In this document: positions 35,129 through 44,818 of the stretch, one piece after another
Position numbering within the stretch: the first letter of the stretch is position 1
Layout: each line of letters opens with the position of its first letter
NCBI GenBank assembly: GCA_964654015.1
Contig: CAZZHQ010000003.1
Span: forward strand, 24,281 to 88,280
Length of the DNA: 64,000 nt
Origin: JAUUZT01 sp964654015
GTDB taxonomy: Bacteria; Chloroflexota; Dehalococcoidia; GIF9; AB-539-J10
Direction of reading: 5' to 3'
The notes under the pieces: generated by a model
What the model saw: only the letters and a program-made list of their open reading frames with translations
The model's database searches: none
Told to the model about the DNA's origin: nothing
Made by a program: the position numbers and the translations under genes

Positions 35129-36814
35129 CTAGGCTCTTCTGCCAAATTCCTTCTCAAATTGAAACAAGCTCATGTGTATTACAGTTGGCCTCCCATGGGG
35201 GCAACTACGCGGTTGTTTGCTCTGCTCCAACTGGCTTATTAATTCTCTCATTTCCTCATTACTCAGTTGTTGACCTGCTCTTATTGCACCATGACATGAT
35301 AACGACTGAGCAATCTTCTCCTCCCATGGCATGGAATCATCTCTGCGAGATAAAGTGTCAAACAAATCAGCCAGGACATTACGTATGTTCTCATTCGCAA
35401 TTAGAACGGGCATCGCACGCAGTAGATAGTTTCTATCCCCAAAAGATTCGACGTAAAATCCAAACCGTAACAAAATTTCTTCATTACCTCTCCAGATTTC
35501 CTCTTCCCTAGGATTGAGTTCAATAGTAATAGGTTGAAGTAATCCCTGAACTTCAACCTTATGTTTTGCCCACTGCTCTAAAATTTTATCAAACCGTACC
35601 CGTTCGTGGGCAGCGTGCTGGTCAATAATATAAAGTCCATCCGGACCCTCAGCTATTACATATGTATTAGCCACCTGCCCCAATACCCGCAAAGCCGGTA
35701 AAGTAGCAGGATTGGCATTATCCATAGAGGAGAAACCCTCAAACACGGGCTCGCTCTCCCTGACGCTCAGAGAGCGTTGCTGTGACCATGAGCCAGCAGA
35801 GGGGAATTGTATATTAGTCCTCGCTATAGACGTGTTCTGTAAAACTTCCTCCACTGTTTTCTTCACACTGGTAAAAATGTTTTGTTCATCATAGAATTTT
35901 ACTTGTGCCTTGGTTGGATGAATATTAACGTCAATGCCGTCAGGCTGCAGCGATAGTCTCATTACTACCAAAGGATGTCGCCCTACCATCAGTAAGCCAT
36001 GGTATGCCTGGTCAACTGCTTTCACCAATAACGGACTACGCACCCATCGCTTATTAATAAAGAAGCTATGATAATTATAGTCTGAACGAGTTAAAGAGGG
36101 GGGGCTTATCAAGCCATCAATCTTAATATCCACCCCACTCCCGGGAAGTATTAGCATTTCTTGAGCTATCTTAAAACCATATATCTGGCTTACTACTCCA
36201 CGCATATCGCCATCACCTACAGTTTGCAAGCTGGGACGCTTATCCAGTAGTAGACTGAATTTAACTTCAGGGAACGCCATGGCATACTGTCCTACTATAT
36301 GAGCTATGTGACTATTTTCCGTATTCGTTGATTTCAGGAACTTAAGCCTGGCTGGAAAATAACGAAATAAGCGGCGCACAATTACAGTGGTCCCAGAAGG
36401 TCTAGAAATAGCCTCCTGACGAAGTGGCTCGTTCCCTTGCAGGTGCAAACAGCTGCCAACATCTTCCAGGGAACTTTTAGTTGAGAATTCTATCTCCGCA
36501 ACAGCAGCTATACTGGGTAGAGCCTCACCCCGAAATCCCAGACTTGAAATATTCTCCAAATCAGTCAAATCGGCAATCTTGCTGGTGGCATAGCGACAAA
36601 AGGCAAGTTCCGCTTCGGTTGACGGAATACCCAGTCCATTATCAACAACTTTAATAGACCTGACGCCACCGCCCTGAATTTCTACGGAAATCTGACTGGC
36701 TTTAGCATCCAAGGAGTTTTCTATCAACTCCTTAACCACTGAAGCCGGCCTTTCAATCACCTCTCCGGCAGCAATCTTTGACACCATATCCGGTGTCAAT
36801 ATCTTGATAGACAT
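35129..36814 (-). CDS. mutL: DNA mismatch repair protein MutL
   Basis: About 561 residues. GHKL ATPase motifs in the N-terminus: ENSLDA, DNGLGI and GFRGEALPSI; then the transducer domain, and a C-terminal endonuclease-type domain with the motif DQHAAHERVRFD, CHGAIRAGQ and CPHGRPT near the end. The motif normally reads DQHA-x2-E-x4-E; here the final Glu is Asp. The start at 36814 (MSIKILTPDMVSKIAAGEV) is the family's usual one; a TTG three codons upstream is possible. Two palindromes lie at and just upstream of this start. No mutS is in the window. Confidence 0.95.
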   Translation of the reverse strand: MSIKILTPDMVSKIAAGEVIERPASVVKELIENSLDAKASQISVEIQGGGVRSIKVVDNGLGIPSTEAELAFCRYATSKIADLTDLENISSLGFRGEALPSIAAVAEIEFSTKSSLEDVGSCLHLQGNEPLRQEAISRPSGTTVIVRRLFRYFPARLKFLKSTNTENSHIAHIVGQYAMAFPEVKFSLLLDKRPSLQTVGDGDMRGVVSQIYGFKIAQEMLILPGSGVDIKIDGLISPPSLTRSDYNYHSFFINKRWVRSPLLVKAVDQAYHGLLMVGRHPLVVMRLSLQPDGIDVNIHPTKAQVKFYDEQNIFTSVKKTVEEVLQNTSIARTNIQFPSAGSWSQQRSLSVRESEPVFEGFSSMDNANPATLPALRVLGQVANTYVIAEGPDGLYIIDQHAAHERVRFDKILEQWAKHKVEVQGLLQPITIELNPREEEIWRGNEEILLRFGFYVESFGDRNYLLRAMPVLIANENIRNVLADLFDTLSRRDDSMPWEEKIAQSLSCHGAIRAGQQLSNEEMRELISQLEQSKQPRSCPHGRPTVIHMSLFQFEKEFGRRA

Positions 36815-36842
36815 TGATATCAATATTACACGTTTTCGTGTA
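36813..36842. promoter_or_regulatory. two adjacent palindromes at the mutL start
   Basis: ATTGATATCAAT is a perfect 12-base palindrome overlapping the mutL start codon, and directly upstream lies TACACG-tttt-CGTGTA, a six-base-pair inverted repeat with a four-base centre (plus strand). On the minus strand a TAATAT -10-like sequence lies between them. They could be operator sites or a hairpin between pcrA and mutL. Positions uncertain by one base. Confidence 0.4.
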
Positions 36843-36855
36843 TCATGTCAATGGT

Positions 36856-39030
36856 TTATGGAGCAAAATATGGGTCTCTTTCTATTTTCTCTAATGGTGC
36901 CAAACTAAGCATAAGCCTCTTAACTCCTACCTGTTCAAAAGCCACAGTCACTACTTTATCCCCCCTGTCAGTAGTACAATCTTTTACCACTCCATCACCA
37001 AATTTGCCGTGGCAAACCCAATCACCAACTTTTAACTCCAAAAGATCATTAGAATAGGACTCCGGTGAAGCATGTACATCTGTTAAAGAGCGAATGCTCT
37101 CCCATTTCCCTAATCCCATAGTAGTTGTAAGGCGTGGTGAGATATCACGGAGAAAGCGCGATGCACGATTTGCAGAGCCCTTGCCAAATAGCGTACGACG
37201 ATGAGTACGAAGCAGGTAGAGCCTTTCCTTAGCCCTGGTTATACCAACGTAACAAAGACGTCGTTCTTCTTCCATTTCCCCAGGATCATCAAGAGATCTG
37301 CTATGAGGCAGAATTCCTTCTTCCAAACCAACGATAAAAACAACAGGGAACTCCAATCCTTTAGCTTGATGTAGAGTTACCAGGGTTACGGCACCGGTAC
37401 TATCCCCCAAATCATCAGTATCAGTTACCAGGCTAACTTTTTCCAGAAAGGCGACCAGGGCTTCTGCAAGATTACTGGAATCATATTCACCGGCGACACT
37501 CCGTAATTCCATAACATTCTCCCACCGCTCATCGCCATCTCCGCCACGATTCAGATATTCCTTATAGGCAGTACACTGCAATATCTCATCCAGTAGTTTT
37601 ACCAAGCCCATCATATGCCTTCCATCAATGAGATTATCAATCATAGTAACAAAACCAACTAAAGTCACCGTAATACGTGAAGAAAGGAATCCTCCTTTGA
37701 TAACCTCTTTTAATACAGTATAAAGAGAATCGTGCTGAGAGCTTGCCAGACTAGAAAGTTGGCTTAGAGTACGTTGCCCGATACCACGTCCTGGAATGTT
37801 AATTATTCGAGCCATGCTGACATCATCATTGGGGTTCTGTATGACACGAAGATAAGAGATAACATCTTTCACTTCACGTCTATGATAAAAACCAGTACTA
37901 TTAACAAGCATATAAGGCATTCCATAACGTATGAAGGCTTCCTCCAATACTCGTGATTGAGCATTTACACGATACATCACAGCGCAGTCCTTATATAATA
38001 TCTGTCCCTGACTTACCAATTTCTCAATGCTGTTAACTACTGACTGTGCTTCTCCGCTCTCATTATAACTTTCTATAATAGTCACCGGAGAACCGATCTC
38101 ATTCTCCGTCCATAGCTCCTTAGGTTTACGCTGGACATTCGCTGTAATAACATCCGTTGCTACATCTAAAATTGTCTTGGTAGAGCGATAATTCTGTTCC
38201 AAGAACAAAACTTTAGTTTCAGGGTAGTCCTTCTCGAAATCCAATATGTTACGAAGATCTGCGGATCTCCAGGAGTAAATTGATTGGTCAGGGTCACCAA
38301 CAACACAGACATTATGATATTTACCTGCCAATTGCTTGACAAACATATATTGGACAGCGTTCGTATCCTGAAATTCATCGACTAAGATATGAACATAGCG
38401 TGACTGATAGCTAGCCAGGATATCAGGATGAGCTTTAAATAAGCATACTACCCTCATTAGTAAGTCATCAAAGTCCACAGCAGTGCTTCTATCAAGCAAT
38501 TGCTGGTAACGCTGATAGACTCTATACACAATCTCATCAAAATAACTATTAATCCGCTCTGAGTATTCCTTGGGACCGATAAGGCTACTTTTTGCGGAAC
38601 TGATAGTTGATAGCAGAGCACGCGGTGCATACTGCTTGGGGTCCAGTTTTTCTTCTTCAAGGCTCTGCTTAATTACTTTCAGTTGATCTTCCTCGTCATA
38701 GATGACAAAATTGGAGTTAAGTCCAATGGCTTTGCCTTCCCGACGCAGAATTCCCACACAAATAGAGTGAAATGTACCTATAGCTAAGGATTCTATCTGC
38801 TGACCTATTAGTTCCTCTAATCGTCCTTTCATCTCACGAGCTGCCCGGTTAGTGAAAGTAACAGCCATGATACGAAATGGCTTAACACCACAAACTCTGA
38901 CCAGATAGGCAATACGGTGAGTGATTACTCTAGTCTTACCACTGCCGGGCCCAGCCAGAATAAGCACAGGGCCTTCAACAGCTTCAACGGCTTGCCTTTG
39001 GGCGTGATTAAGCGAAGCAAGAAAATCCAT
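36856..39030 (-). CDS. pcrA: superfamily 1 DNA helicase PcrA/UvrD
   Basis: 724 residues. Motifs: Q-motif near LNHAQRQAVEA, I AGPGSGKTRV, Ia TFTNRAAREMKGRLE, II VDEFQDTN, III VGDPDQSIYSWR, IV LEQNYRSTKTI, V VTLHQAKGLEFPVVF, VI YVGITRAKERLYL. The C-terminal ~50 residues contain a Tudor-like segment (LKVGDWVCHGKFGDGVV) typical of PcrA rather than Rep. It acts in repair and replication-fork clearing. A TATAAT lies 14 bases before the ATG and there is no Shine-Dalgarno. mutL starts about 40 bases after its end. Confidence 0.96.
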   Translation of the reverse strand: MDFLASLNHAQRQAVEAVEGPVLILAGPGSGKTRVITHRIAYLVRVCGVKPFRIMAVTFTNRAAREMKGRLEELIGQQIESLAIGTFHSICVGILRREGKAIGLNSNFVIYDEEDQLKVIKQSLEEEKLDPKQYAPRALLSTISSAKSSLIGPKEYSERINSYFDEIVYRVYQRYQQLLDRSTAVDFDDLLMRVVCLFKAHPDILASYQSRYVHILVDEFQDTNAVQYMFVKQLAGKYHNVCVVGDPDQSIYSWRSADLRNILDFEKDYPETKVLFLEQNYRSTKTILDVATDVITANVQRKPKELWTENEIGSPVTIIESYNESGEAQSVVNSIEKLVSQGQILYKDCAVMYRVNAQSRVLEEAFIRYGMPYMLVNSTGFYHRREVKDVISYLRVIQNPNDDVSMARIINIPGRGIGQRTLSQLSSLASSQHDSLYTVLKEVIKGGFLSSRITVTLVGFVTMIDNLIDGRHMMGLVKLLDEILQCTAYKEYLNRGGDGDERWENVMELRSVAGEYDSSNLAEALVAFLEKVSLVTDTDDLGDSTGAVTLVTLHQAKGLEFPVVFIVGLEEGILPHSRSLDDPGEMEEERRLCYVGITRAKERLYLLRTHRRTLFGKGSANRASRFLRDISPRLTTTMGLGKWESIRSLTDVHASPESYSNDLLELKVGDWVCHGKFGDGVVKDCTTDRGDKVVTVAFEQVGVKRLMLSLAPLEKIERDPYFAP

Positions 39031-39044
39031 AAGAATGAGTAATA

Positions 39045-39050
39045 ATTATA
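39045..39050 (-). promoter_or_regulatory. -10 box of pcrA
   Basis: Minus-strand TATAAT 14 bases before the pcrA ATG; a weak TTAGGA lies 18 bases further upstream. The predicted leader is about seven bases. Confidence 0.45.
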
Positions 39051-39125
39051 GCACCAGTAAAAAGAACGTCCTAAAAACCGAAGCTCTCTAAGTTTTATCA
39101 GATACTGGAGAGTGTTCCAAGTTTT

Positions 39126-39134
39126 TGATAGAAT
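39126..39134 (+). promoter_or_regulatory. candidate extended -10 of the DUF2007 gene
   Basis: TGATAGAAT fits TGnTAnAAT; the ATG follows 14 bases later. No -35 box is visible. Confidence 0.35.
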
Positions 39135-39148
39135 AGTAATACCAAGCG

Positions 39149-39388
39149 ATGTCTACAGATGAGAAACTATCGGTAATAGCTGTTGCTAGACAACTAGAAG
39201 CACAGATAATAAAAGGGCGACTGGAAAGCGAAGGGATTCCAGTCCTCTTGAGTTATGAGAGTGCAGGATTAGTTTATGGCCTAACGATTGACGGCTTAGG
39301 AGAGGTAAAGATAATGGTACCGGAGCACATGGCTAAAGAAGCCAGATCGCTTCTAGATACCAACCAGGATCCAAGTAACCAGTATTGA
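39149..39388 (+). CDS. DUF2007-family small protein
   Basis: A 79-residue protein of the DUF2007 family (putative signal-transducing, ferredoxin-like fold). The hydrophobic/charged pattern LSVIAVARQLEAQIIKGRLE followed by GIPVLLSYE and KIMVPEHMAKEARSLL fits the family. Function is unknown. It sits alone between pcrA (divergent) and lysS. Confidence 0.75.
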   Translation: MSTDEKLSVIAVARQLEAQIIKGRLESEGIPVLLSYESAGLVYGLTIDGLGEVKIMVPEHMAKEARSLLDTNQDPSNQY

Positions 39389-39468
39389 GCACTATATATT
39401 CTAGCTGCCCTATAGCAACGTAGCTAATAAATAAACTCAAAGCAATTAAATGTTAGTGGTGACTTTAA

Positions 39469-40968
39469 ATGAGTACAAGATTAGAACACATTGAACAACA
39501 GAGATTAGATAGTCTGAACAGGATTCGGACCAGCGGCATAGACCCATACCCTGCCTCTTATCACCCAAGCCATAGCGCCGAGGAAGCAATGACGCTATTC
39601 ATACAAACAGGTACTGAATCACAGATATCTCTTGCCGGCCGAATAATGGCCAGGCGTTCTATGGGTAAAATGACATTTCTGGATATCCGTGATGGTTCGG
39701 GTAAAATACAGCTATGCTTTCGTAGTGGCTCTCTGGAAAAAGAAAAATACGATTTTCTAGACGAATTTGATATAGGAGACTTTATAGGAGCTGAAGGCAG
39801 CCTTTTCCGTACAAAGAGAGGCGAGATTACCCTTCAAGTAGCCAACTTCAGCATACTATGCAAGTCACTCCGCCCACTACCTGAGAAATGGCATGGTCTG
39901 GTTAATGTCGAAAAACGTTTCCGACAACGTTACCTTGATCTCATATCCAACAAAAACGTTAGAACTATTTTTGTCATTCGCAGCCAGATCATAGCTACGA
40001 TAAGAGGTTTTTTGAACGACCGGGGGTTTATGGAAGTGGAGACACCTATGCTACAGGCACAAGCAGGTGGAGCATTAGCCCGTCCTTTCATCACCCATCA
40101 TAATACACTGAATAATGACCTCTACCTTCGTATCGCTTTGGAGCTTTACCTTAAGAGATTACTGATTGGAGGATTTGATAGAGTTTACGAAATTGGACGT
40201 GTCTTCCGTAATGAAGGCATCTCCGTTAAACACAATCCCGAATTCACACTACTGGAGTGCTATCAAGCATATTCTGACTATAATGATATGATGCGCTTGA
40301 CCGAGGATATGTTTTCTCAGCTTGCCGTCAAAATCCTGGGCAGCGCTACTATAAACATAGGAGATAAAACCATCGATCTTTCTCCTCCCTGGCAGAGAAT
40401 AACTTTGCGAGACGCTATAAAAAAACATTGCAACATCGACTTTGAGGACTATCCAGATGCGGCTCCACTACGCTTGCGCATGGAGCAAATGGGGCTTGAG
40501 GTTGACCCAAACAAAGGAAGAGGAAGACTTATCGATGAACTGATTTCTTCCTTCGTGGAGCCACATCTCATAGAAGCTACCTTCCTTCTGGATTATCCTG
40601 TAGAGATGTCTCCCCTAGCTAAAAAGAAACAGGGTTCTGATCGTTTGGTAGAGCGTTTCGAGGGGTTCGTCAATGGAACAGAGATTGCCAATGCGTTCAG
40701 TGAATTGAACGACCCCCTTGATCAAAGACAACGTTTTGAAAATCAAGTAGAAGAACAAGGCTCAGAGGGAGAAATAGAAATTTCTGATGAAGATTTTCTA
40801 AGTGCCCTGGAATATGGCATGCCTCCCACCGGGGGATTGGGAATAGGGGTTGACCGTCTGATAATGCTGCTAACTGGTCAAAATTCTATACGTGAAGTTA
40901 TACTTTTCCCACAATTGAAAACAAAACCAACTACCTCTTCCAATCAAAGTGAGATGGAAGATGATTGA
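39469..40968 (+). CDS. lysS: lysyl-tRNA synthetase, class II
   Basis: 499 residues. N-terminal OB-fold anticodon domain (about 55-160) with LAGRIMARRSMGKMTFLDIRD, class II motif 1 near FMEVETPML, motif 2 FRNEGISVKHNPEFTLLECY, motif 3 GGLGIGVDRLIML. It charges tRNA-Lys. It overlaps serS by eight bases, so both synthetases are coupled. Length standard. Confidence 0.96.
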   Translation: MSTRLEHIEQQRLDSLNRIRTSGIDPYPASYHPSHSAEEAMTLFIQTGTESQISLAGRIMARRSMGKMTFLDIRDGSGKIQLCFRSGSLEKEKYDFLDEFDIGDFIGAEGSLFRTKRGEITLQVANFSILCKSLRPLPEKWHGLVNVEKRFRQRYLDLISNKNVRTIFVIRSQIIATIRGFLNDRGFMEVETPMLQAQAGGALARPFITHHNTLNNDLYLRIALELYLKRLLIGGFDRVYEIGRVFRNEGISVKHNPEFTLLECYQAYSDYNDMMRLTEDMFSQLAVKILGSATINIGDKTIDLSPPWQRITLRDAIKKHCNIDFEDYPDAAPLRLRMEQMGLEVDPNKGRGRLIDELISSFVEPHLIEATFLLDYPVEMSPLAKKKQGSDRLVERFEGFVNGTEIANAFSELNDPLDQRQRFENQVEEQGSEGEIEISDEDFLSALEYGMPPTGGLGIGVDRLIMLLTGQNSIREVILFPQLKTKPTTSSNQSEMEDD

Positions 40969-42205
40969 TATTAAACTTATCCGAGAGAGCCCTGAGTTTG
41001 TACGCCAGTCCCTGGAAAAGAGGGGTAAAACTTTCCCCCTAGACATTATCGTTAAGACTGATGAAGATTACCACAATTTACTGCAACAGGTAGAATTGCT
41101 CCGAGCCAGACACAAACAGACAAGCAAGAATCTGGGAAATACACAGGAGAGACCTCCAGAGCTCATCTCCCAAATGCGGGATTTGGGAGAACAGATAGCC
41201 GCTTTACAACAGCAGGCAAACAATGCAAAAAATACACTGGAGACCCTTCTTCTTGAGACGCCAAACATGCCCCATCCCAGCGTTCCTCTGGGAAAAGATG
41301 CAAATGATAATATAGTTACTCGTACCTGGGGGACACCCAGACTCTTCCCCTTCAAACCTTTAGCTCATTGGGACCTCGGCACAAGTTTGAATATAATAGA
41401 TTTTGCCCGAGGAGTGAAACTTTCTGGAACCCGATTCTATATTCTCAAAGGATGGGGAGCACGTCTTCAGCGAGTTCTGATTTCCTTCATGCTCGACTTG
41501 CACGTAACTGAACACGGCTATTGCGAAATTTATCCTCCCTTCATGGTCAAAAAGGAATGCTTGATAGGTGCAGGAACTCTGCCTGTCTTTAGCGATAACG
41601 TGTACCATGATATTGAAGAGGATTTCTGGTTCATACCAACAGCAGAGGTTCCTTTAACTAATCTGCACCGTGATGAAATATTGGAAGCCCAAGAACTACC
41701 TCTCAGCTATGTGGCTCATACAGCCTGCTTCCGCAGAGAGAAGATGGCTGCCGGCAAAGACTCTAGAGGAATTAAAAGAGGTCACCAATTTGATAAAGTA
41801 GAGCTTTACAAAGTCACTGAACCAGAGAAATCAGACGACGAATTAGAAAGTCTACTGGATAATGCCGAGGATGTGTGCCGCAAATTGGAGCTTCCTTACA
41901 GGGTACTGCAATTATGCACTGGAGACCTCGGCTTCCACGCCCGCAAAACATATGACATAGAGGTATGGGCTCCAGGCTCTGAAGAATGGCTTGAAGTTAG
42001 TTCATGCAGTAATTGTGGTGATTTCCAGGCGAGAAGAACCAATATCCGCTATCGCTCCAAGGCTGGAGCCAAGCCACATTTTGTCCATACACTAAACGGT
42101 TCAGGTTTGGCTTTACCGCGAATACTTATCGCCGTTATGGAGAACTACCAACAAGCAGACGGTTCAATTTTAGTTCCTGAGGCACTACAACCTTACATGA
42201 GGTGA
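40961..42205 (+). CDS. serS: seryl-tRNA synthetase
   Basis: About 414 residues. Start MIDIKLIRESPEFVRQSLEKRG, N-terminal antiparallel coiled-coil arm (about 30-100), class II motif 2 HTACFRREKMAAGKDSRG, and motif 3 with LNGSGLALPRILIAVMENYQ. The ATG at 40961 lies eight bases inside the lysS end; an in-frame ATG four codons earlier is less like the family. Ends against glycerate kinase, convergent with only 13 bases between. Confidence 0.96.
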   Translation: MIDIKLIRESPEFVRQSLEKRGKTFPLDIIVKTDEDYHNLLQQVELLRARHKQTSKNLGNTQERPPELISQMRDLGEQIAALQQQANNAKNTLETLLLETPNMPHPSVPLGKDANDNIVTRTWGTPRLFPFKPLAHWDLGTSLNIIDFARGVKLSGTRFYILKGWGARLQRVLISFMLDLHVTEHGYCEIYPPFMVKKECLIGAGTLPVFSDNVYHDIEEDFWFIPTAEVPLTNLHRDEILEAQELPLSYVAHTACFRREKMAAGKDSRGIKRGHQFDKVELYKVTEPEKSDDELESLLDNAEDVCRKLELPYRVLQLCTGDLGFHARKTYDIEVWAPGSEEWLEVSSCSNCGDFQARRTNIRYRSKAGAKPHFVHTLNGSGLALPRILIAVMENYQQADGSILVPEALQPYMR

Positions 42206-42218
42206 TAGTGTAACCATA

Positions 42219-43592
42219 TTAGAGAACCAGCAGGGCCGTACAATCTACTATATTTGTTCCAGTGGGACCAGTAAAAATAAGGTCCTCAAGTTTTTCAAAG
42301 AAATGATATGCGTCATTGTCCTCGAGGTAAGTTAGAGGATTGATACCCAGTTCCTTAGCCCTCTGGAGAGTATATCCATCTACAATAGCTCCGGAGGCAT
42401 TTGTAGGCCCATCTATCCCGTCTGTAGTAAAAGATATCATGGCCGTATCTTTCAGTCCCGCCAAGCCTGAAACAGCACTAAGCGCCAGTTCCTGATTACG
42501 CCCACCAATCCCTTCACCAGTTACATGTACAGTAGTCTCGCCACCTAAAAGAAATAAACATGGCCGTTGCTTTCCCTCCCTAAGAACCTCTTCTGCAATA
42601 TATGAGAGATTCTGTCCAACCTCACGCGCCTCACCCTGAAGTTTGGTGGTTAATACTTTGACATTGAGACCATTAGCTCTCGCTGTTTTCTCCGCTGCCT
42701 CAATAGCATCCCTATTACTACCCACGATCTGAAAATATGCATTTTCAAAGCATTCATCTCCACGATTTGGCGTTTCAGGTATTAGCCATTTTATACCATC
42801 TTTCAGACGACAAAGAACCTCTGCAGGTACTTTATCTATGAGTTTATATTTCCTTAATACTGCTAGTGCCTCTGAAAATGTGGTTGAATCCCAGTAAGTG
42901 GGCCCACTGGCAATTGTATCCAACCCATCCCCAACCACATCGGAAATCAATAGACTAACAATCTGCGCAGGATAAGCCTCCCTGGCAAGTTGTCCTCCCT
43001 TTACCGCTGACAGGTGCTTTCTAACAGTATTTAGTTCTTGAATATTGGCTCCACTCTTCAGTAGAAGAAGGGTAAGTTCTTGTAATTGAGTAAGCGCTAT
43101 CCCTTCCGCAGGAAGAGAAATAATCGCTGACCCACCACCACTCACCACAAATATAACCAGATCTTGTGCGCCAAGTTCTTTTACCAAAGACAGCATGCCC
43201 CGCGCACCTTCCATTGCCGAACCATTGGGAATCGGATGACTCGCCTCTATAAACTTGATCTTTCCGGTATAGGACTCAGGCAACATACCTTCAGGAATGT
43301 TTACAATTCCTCCCGAAAGCCGGTCACCCAAGATCTGTTCAATGGCTATAGCCATAGCTACTCCGGCTTTCCCTCCCCCGACTACTACGATTCTTCCTAC
43401 TTGTTCAAGATCAATACTATGACTAGCAATTTCCAGTCTTTCTCCATTGAGTTTAACCCATTTTCTAATACTGACCGCAGGATTTCCTGCACTGATAGCG
43501 CTATCCACTACTTCCATCAAAATTCTTCTGATTTTACTAAGCTCTGGTGTTCGAGCATTATTTATTACAACATCTTTATTACTTACTATCAT
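42219..43592 (-). CDS. glycerate kinase (MOFRL/GckA type, glycerate 2-kinase)
   Basis: 457 residues of the DUF4147/MOFRL family. VVGGGKAGVAMAIAIEQ near residue 72, EASHPIPN, VSGGGSAIISLP near 150, and the C-terminal MOFRL motif FLLGGETTVHVTGEGIGGRNQEL with TDGIDGPTNASGAIVDG. It phosphorylates glycerate to 2-phosphoglycerate, which enolase uses. It follows the 2-hydroxyacid dehydrogenase gene by 154 bases on the same strand; together they make glyoxylate/hydroxypyruvate to phosphoglycerate. GGAG lies close before the ATG. Confidence 0.92.
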   Translation of the reverse strand: MIVSNKDVVINNARTPELSKIRRILMEVVDSAISAGNPAVSIRKWVKLNGERLEIASHSIDLEQVGRIVVVGGGKAGVAMAIAIEQILGDRLSGGIVNIPEGMLPESYTGKIKFIEASHPIPNGSAMEGARGMLSLVKELGAQDLVIFVVSGGGSAIISLPAEGIALTQLQELTLLLLKSGANIQELNTVRKHLSAVKGGQLAREAYPAQIVSLLISDVVGDGLDTIASGPTYWDSTTFSEALAVLRKYKLIDKVPAEVLCRLKDGIKWLIPETPNRGDECFENAYFQIVGSNRDAIEAAEKTARANGLNVKVLTTKLQGEAREVGQNLSYIAEEVLREGKQRPCLFLLGGETTVHVTGEGIGGRNQELALSAVSGLAGLKDTAMISFTTDGIDGPTNASGAIVDGYTLQRAKELGINPLTYLEDNDAYHFFEKLEDLIFTGPTGTNIVDCTALLVL

Positions 43593-43746
43593 TTTTCTCC
43601 ATACAGTAGTCTGCAGACGGCTAAAACTTTATTCTTCAACAGGAACCAGAGCATGTCATATACACAAGGCCTGCGCTGTAGAGACATAGCAATCCCTTAC
43701 AGTAATGTAACTCTGACAACCAAAACTGGATACGTAACTACGAGGT

Positions 43747-44718
43747 CTATTTTCTGGCGAGTTCCCTATTAACAAGATTCGGAGGAGTTTCTCCAGAGAG
43801 AGCAGCAATTGCATTATCTGCAGCCATCTCAGCCATTTTATTACGTGTTTCCAGTGTAGCACTACCTAGATGAGGAAGTAAAACCACATTAGCTAGTTCA
43901 GCAAGGCCAGGAGTCAACTTTGGTTCATTCTCATAAACATCCAGAGCCGCTCCAGCTATCTGTTTTTTCTGAAGAGCTTTTACCAGAGCTTCCTCATCGA
44001 CGACAGGTCCACGAGAGGCATTAATCAGATAGGCACTCGACTTCATCAACGAAAGTCTCTTTTCATTAATTAGATGATGTGTTTCTTTTGTTAACAACGT
44101 ATGCAGCGTGACATAGTCAGATTCCTTCAGGAGAGTATCTATCTCAACGCGTGTTGCATTATACATCTTCTCAATCTCAGGACTTATTGGTACAACATCA
44201 CAGTACAATACCTTCATGTCAAATCCTGAAGCCCGTTTAGCAACTTGCTGTCCGATCCTTCCAAAACCGATAATTCCTATGGTTTTACCACAGATGTCGG
44301 AGCCCAATAACATTTTCGGTCTCCATTTCTTGTATTTACCAGCTCTAATAAAGGAATCGCCTTCCACTATTCTACGAGAAATCGCCATAAGGAGAGACCA
44401 GGTAAGGTCAGCAGTGGTATCAGTTAACACGCCAGGTGTATTCGTAACCATAATACCTTTCTGTGTAGCATGTTCCACATCTACGTTGTTATAGCCAACT
44501 GCCATACATGCGATTACCTTCAATTGCTTGCCGGCATCTATTACATCTTTATCCAACGGCTCATTTACTGTAGAGACTATAGCATCAACGTCAGAAATTT
44601 TATCCATCAACTCAGCCCTGGATAATATCTCCTCGCCTCCACCTACTGTAACATCAAATTTCGCCTTCAATTTTTTCAGACCTATCTCTGGAATTTCATC
44701 TGTAACAAAAATCCTCAC
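43747..44718 (-). CDS. D-isomer 2-hydroxyacid dehydrogenase (glyoxylate/hydroxypyruvate reductase)
   Basis: About 323 residues. NAD(P) fold GIIGFGRIGQQVAKRA near 150-165, catalytic Arg in NASRGPVVDEEAL, Glu in VYENEP and His in LLPHLGSAT. The start is GTG at 44718 with GGAGG eight bases upstream; an in-frame TTG five codons earlier overlaps that site. It reduces glyoxylate or hydroxypyruvate to glycolate or D-glycerate, the substrate of the downstream kinase. 'GyaR/GhrB-like' by similarity to the motif set. Confidence 0.9.
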   Translation of the reverse strand: MRIFVTDEIPEIGLKKLKAKFDVTVGGGEEILSRAELMDKISDVDAIVSTVNEPLDKDVIDAGKQLKVIACMAVGYNNVDVEHATQKGIMVTNTPGVLTDTTADLTWSLLMAISRRIVEGDSFIRAGKYKKWRPKMLLGSDICGKTIGIIGFGRIGQQVAKRASGFDMKVLYCDVVPISPEIEKMYNATRVEIDTLLKESDYVTLHTLLTKETHHLINEKRLSLMKSSAYLINASRGPVVDEEALVKALQKKQIAGAALDVYENEPKLTPGLAELANVVLLPHLGSATLETRNKMAEMAADNAIAALSGETPPNLVNRELARK

Positions 44719-44818
44719 AACAAATTCCTCCAATAATAAAAAATTATTATTATAATTTTACATTCTTCTGTCACTCTTTTTCAAATATATACTTATGCAG
44801 AACAATCTGCATATATAA

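Noticed and set aside
43164..43772. A 202-codon plus-strand frame across the glycerate kinase start and the gap behind it
   Set aside because: It is mostly antisense to the conserved kinase; the translation is Ser/Tyr/Arg-rich without domains.
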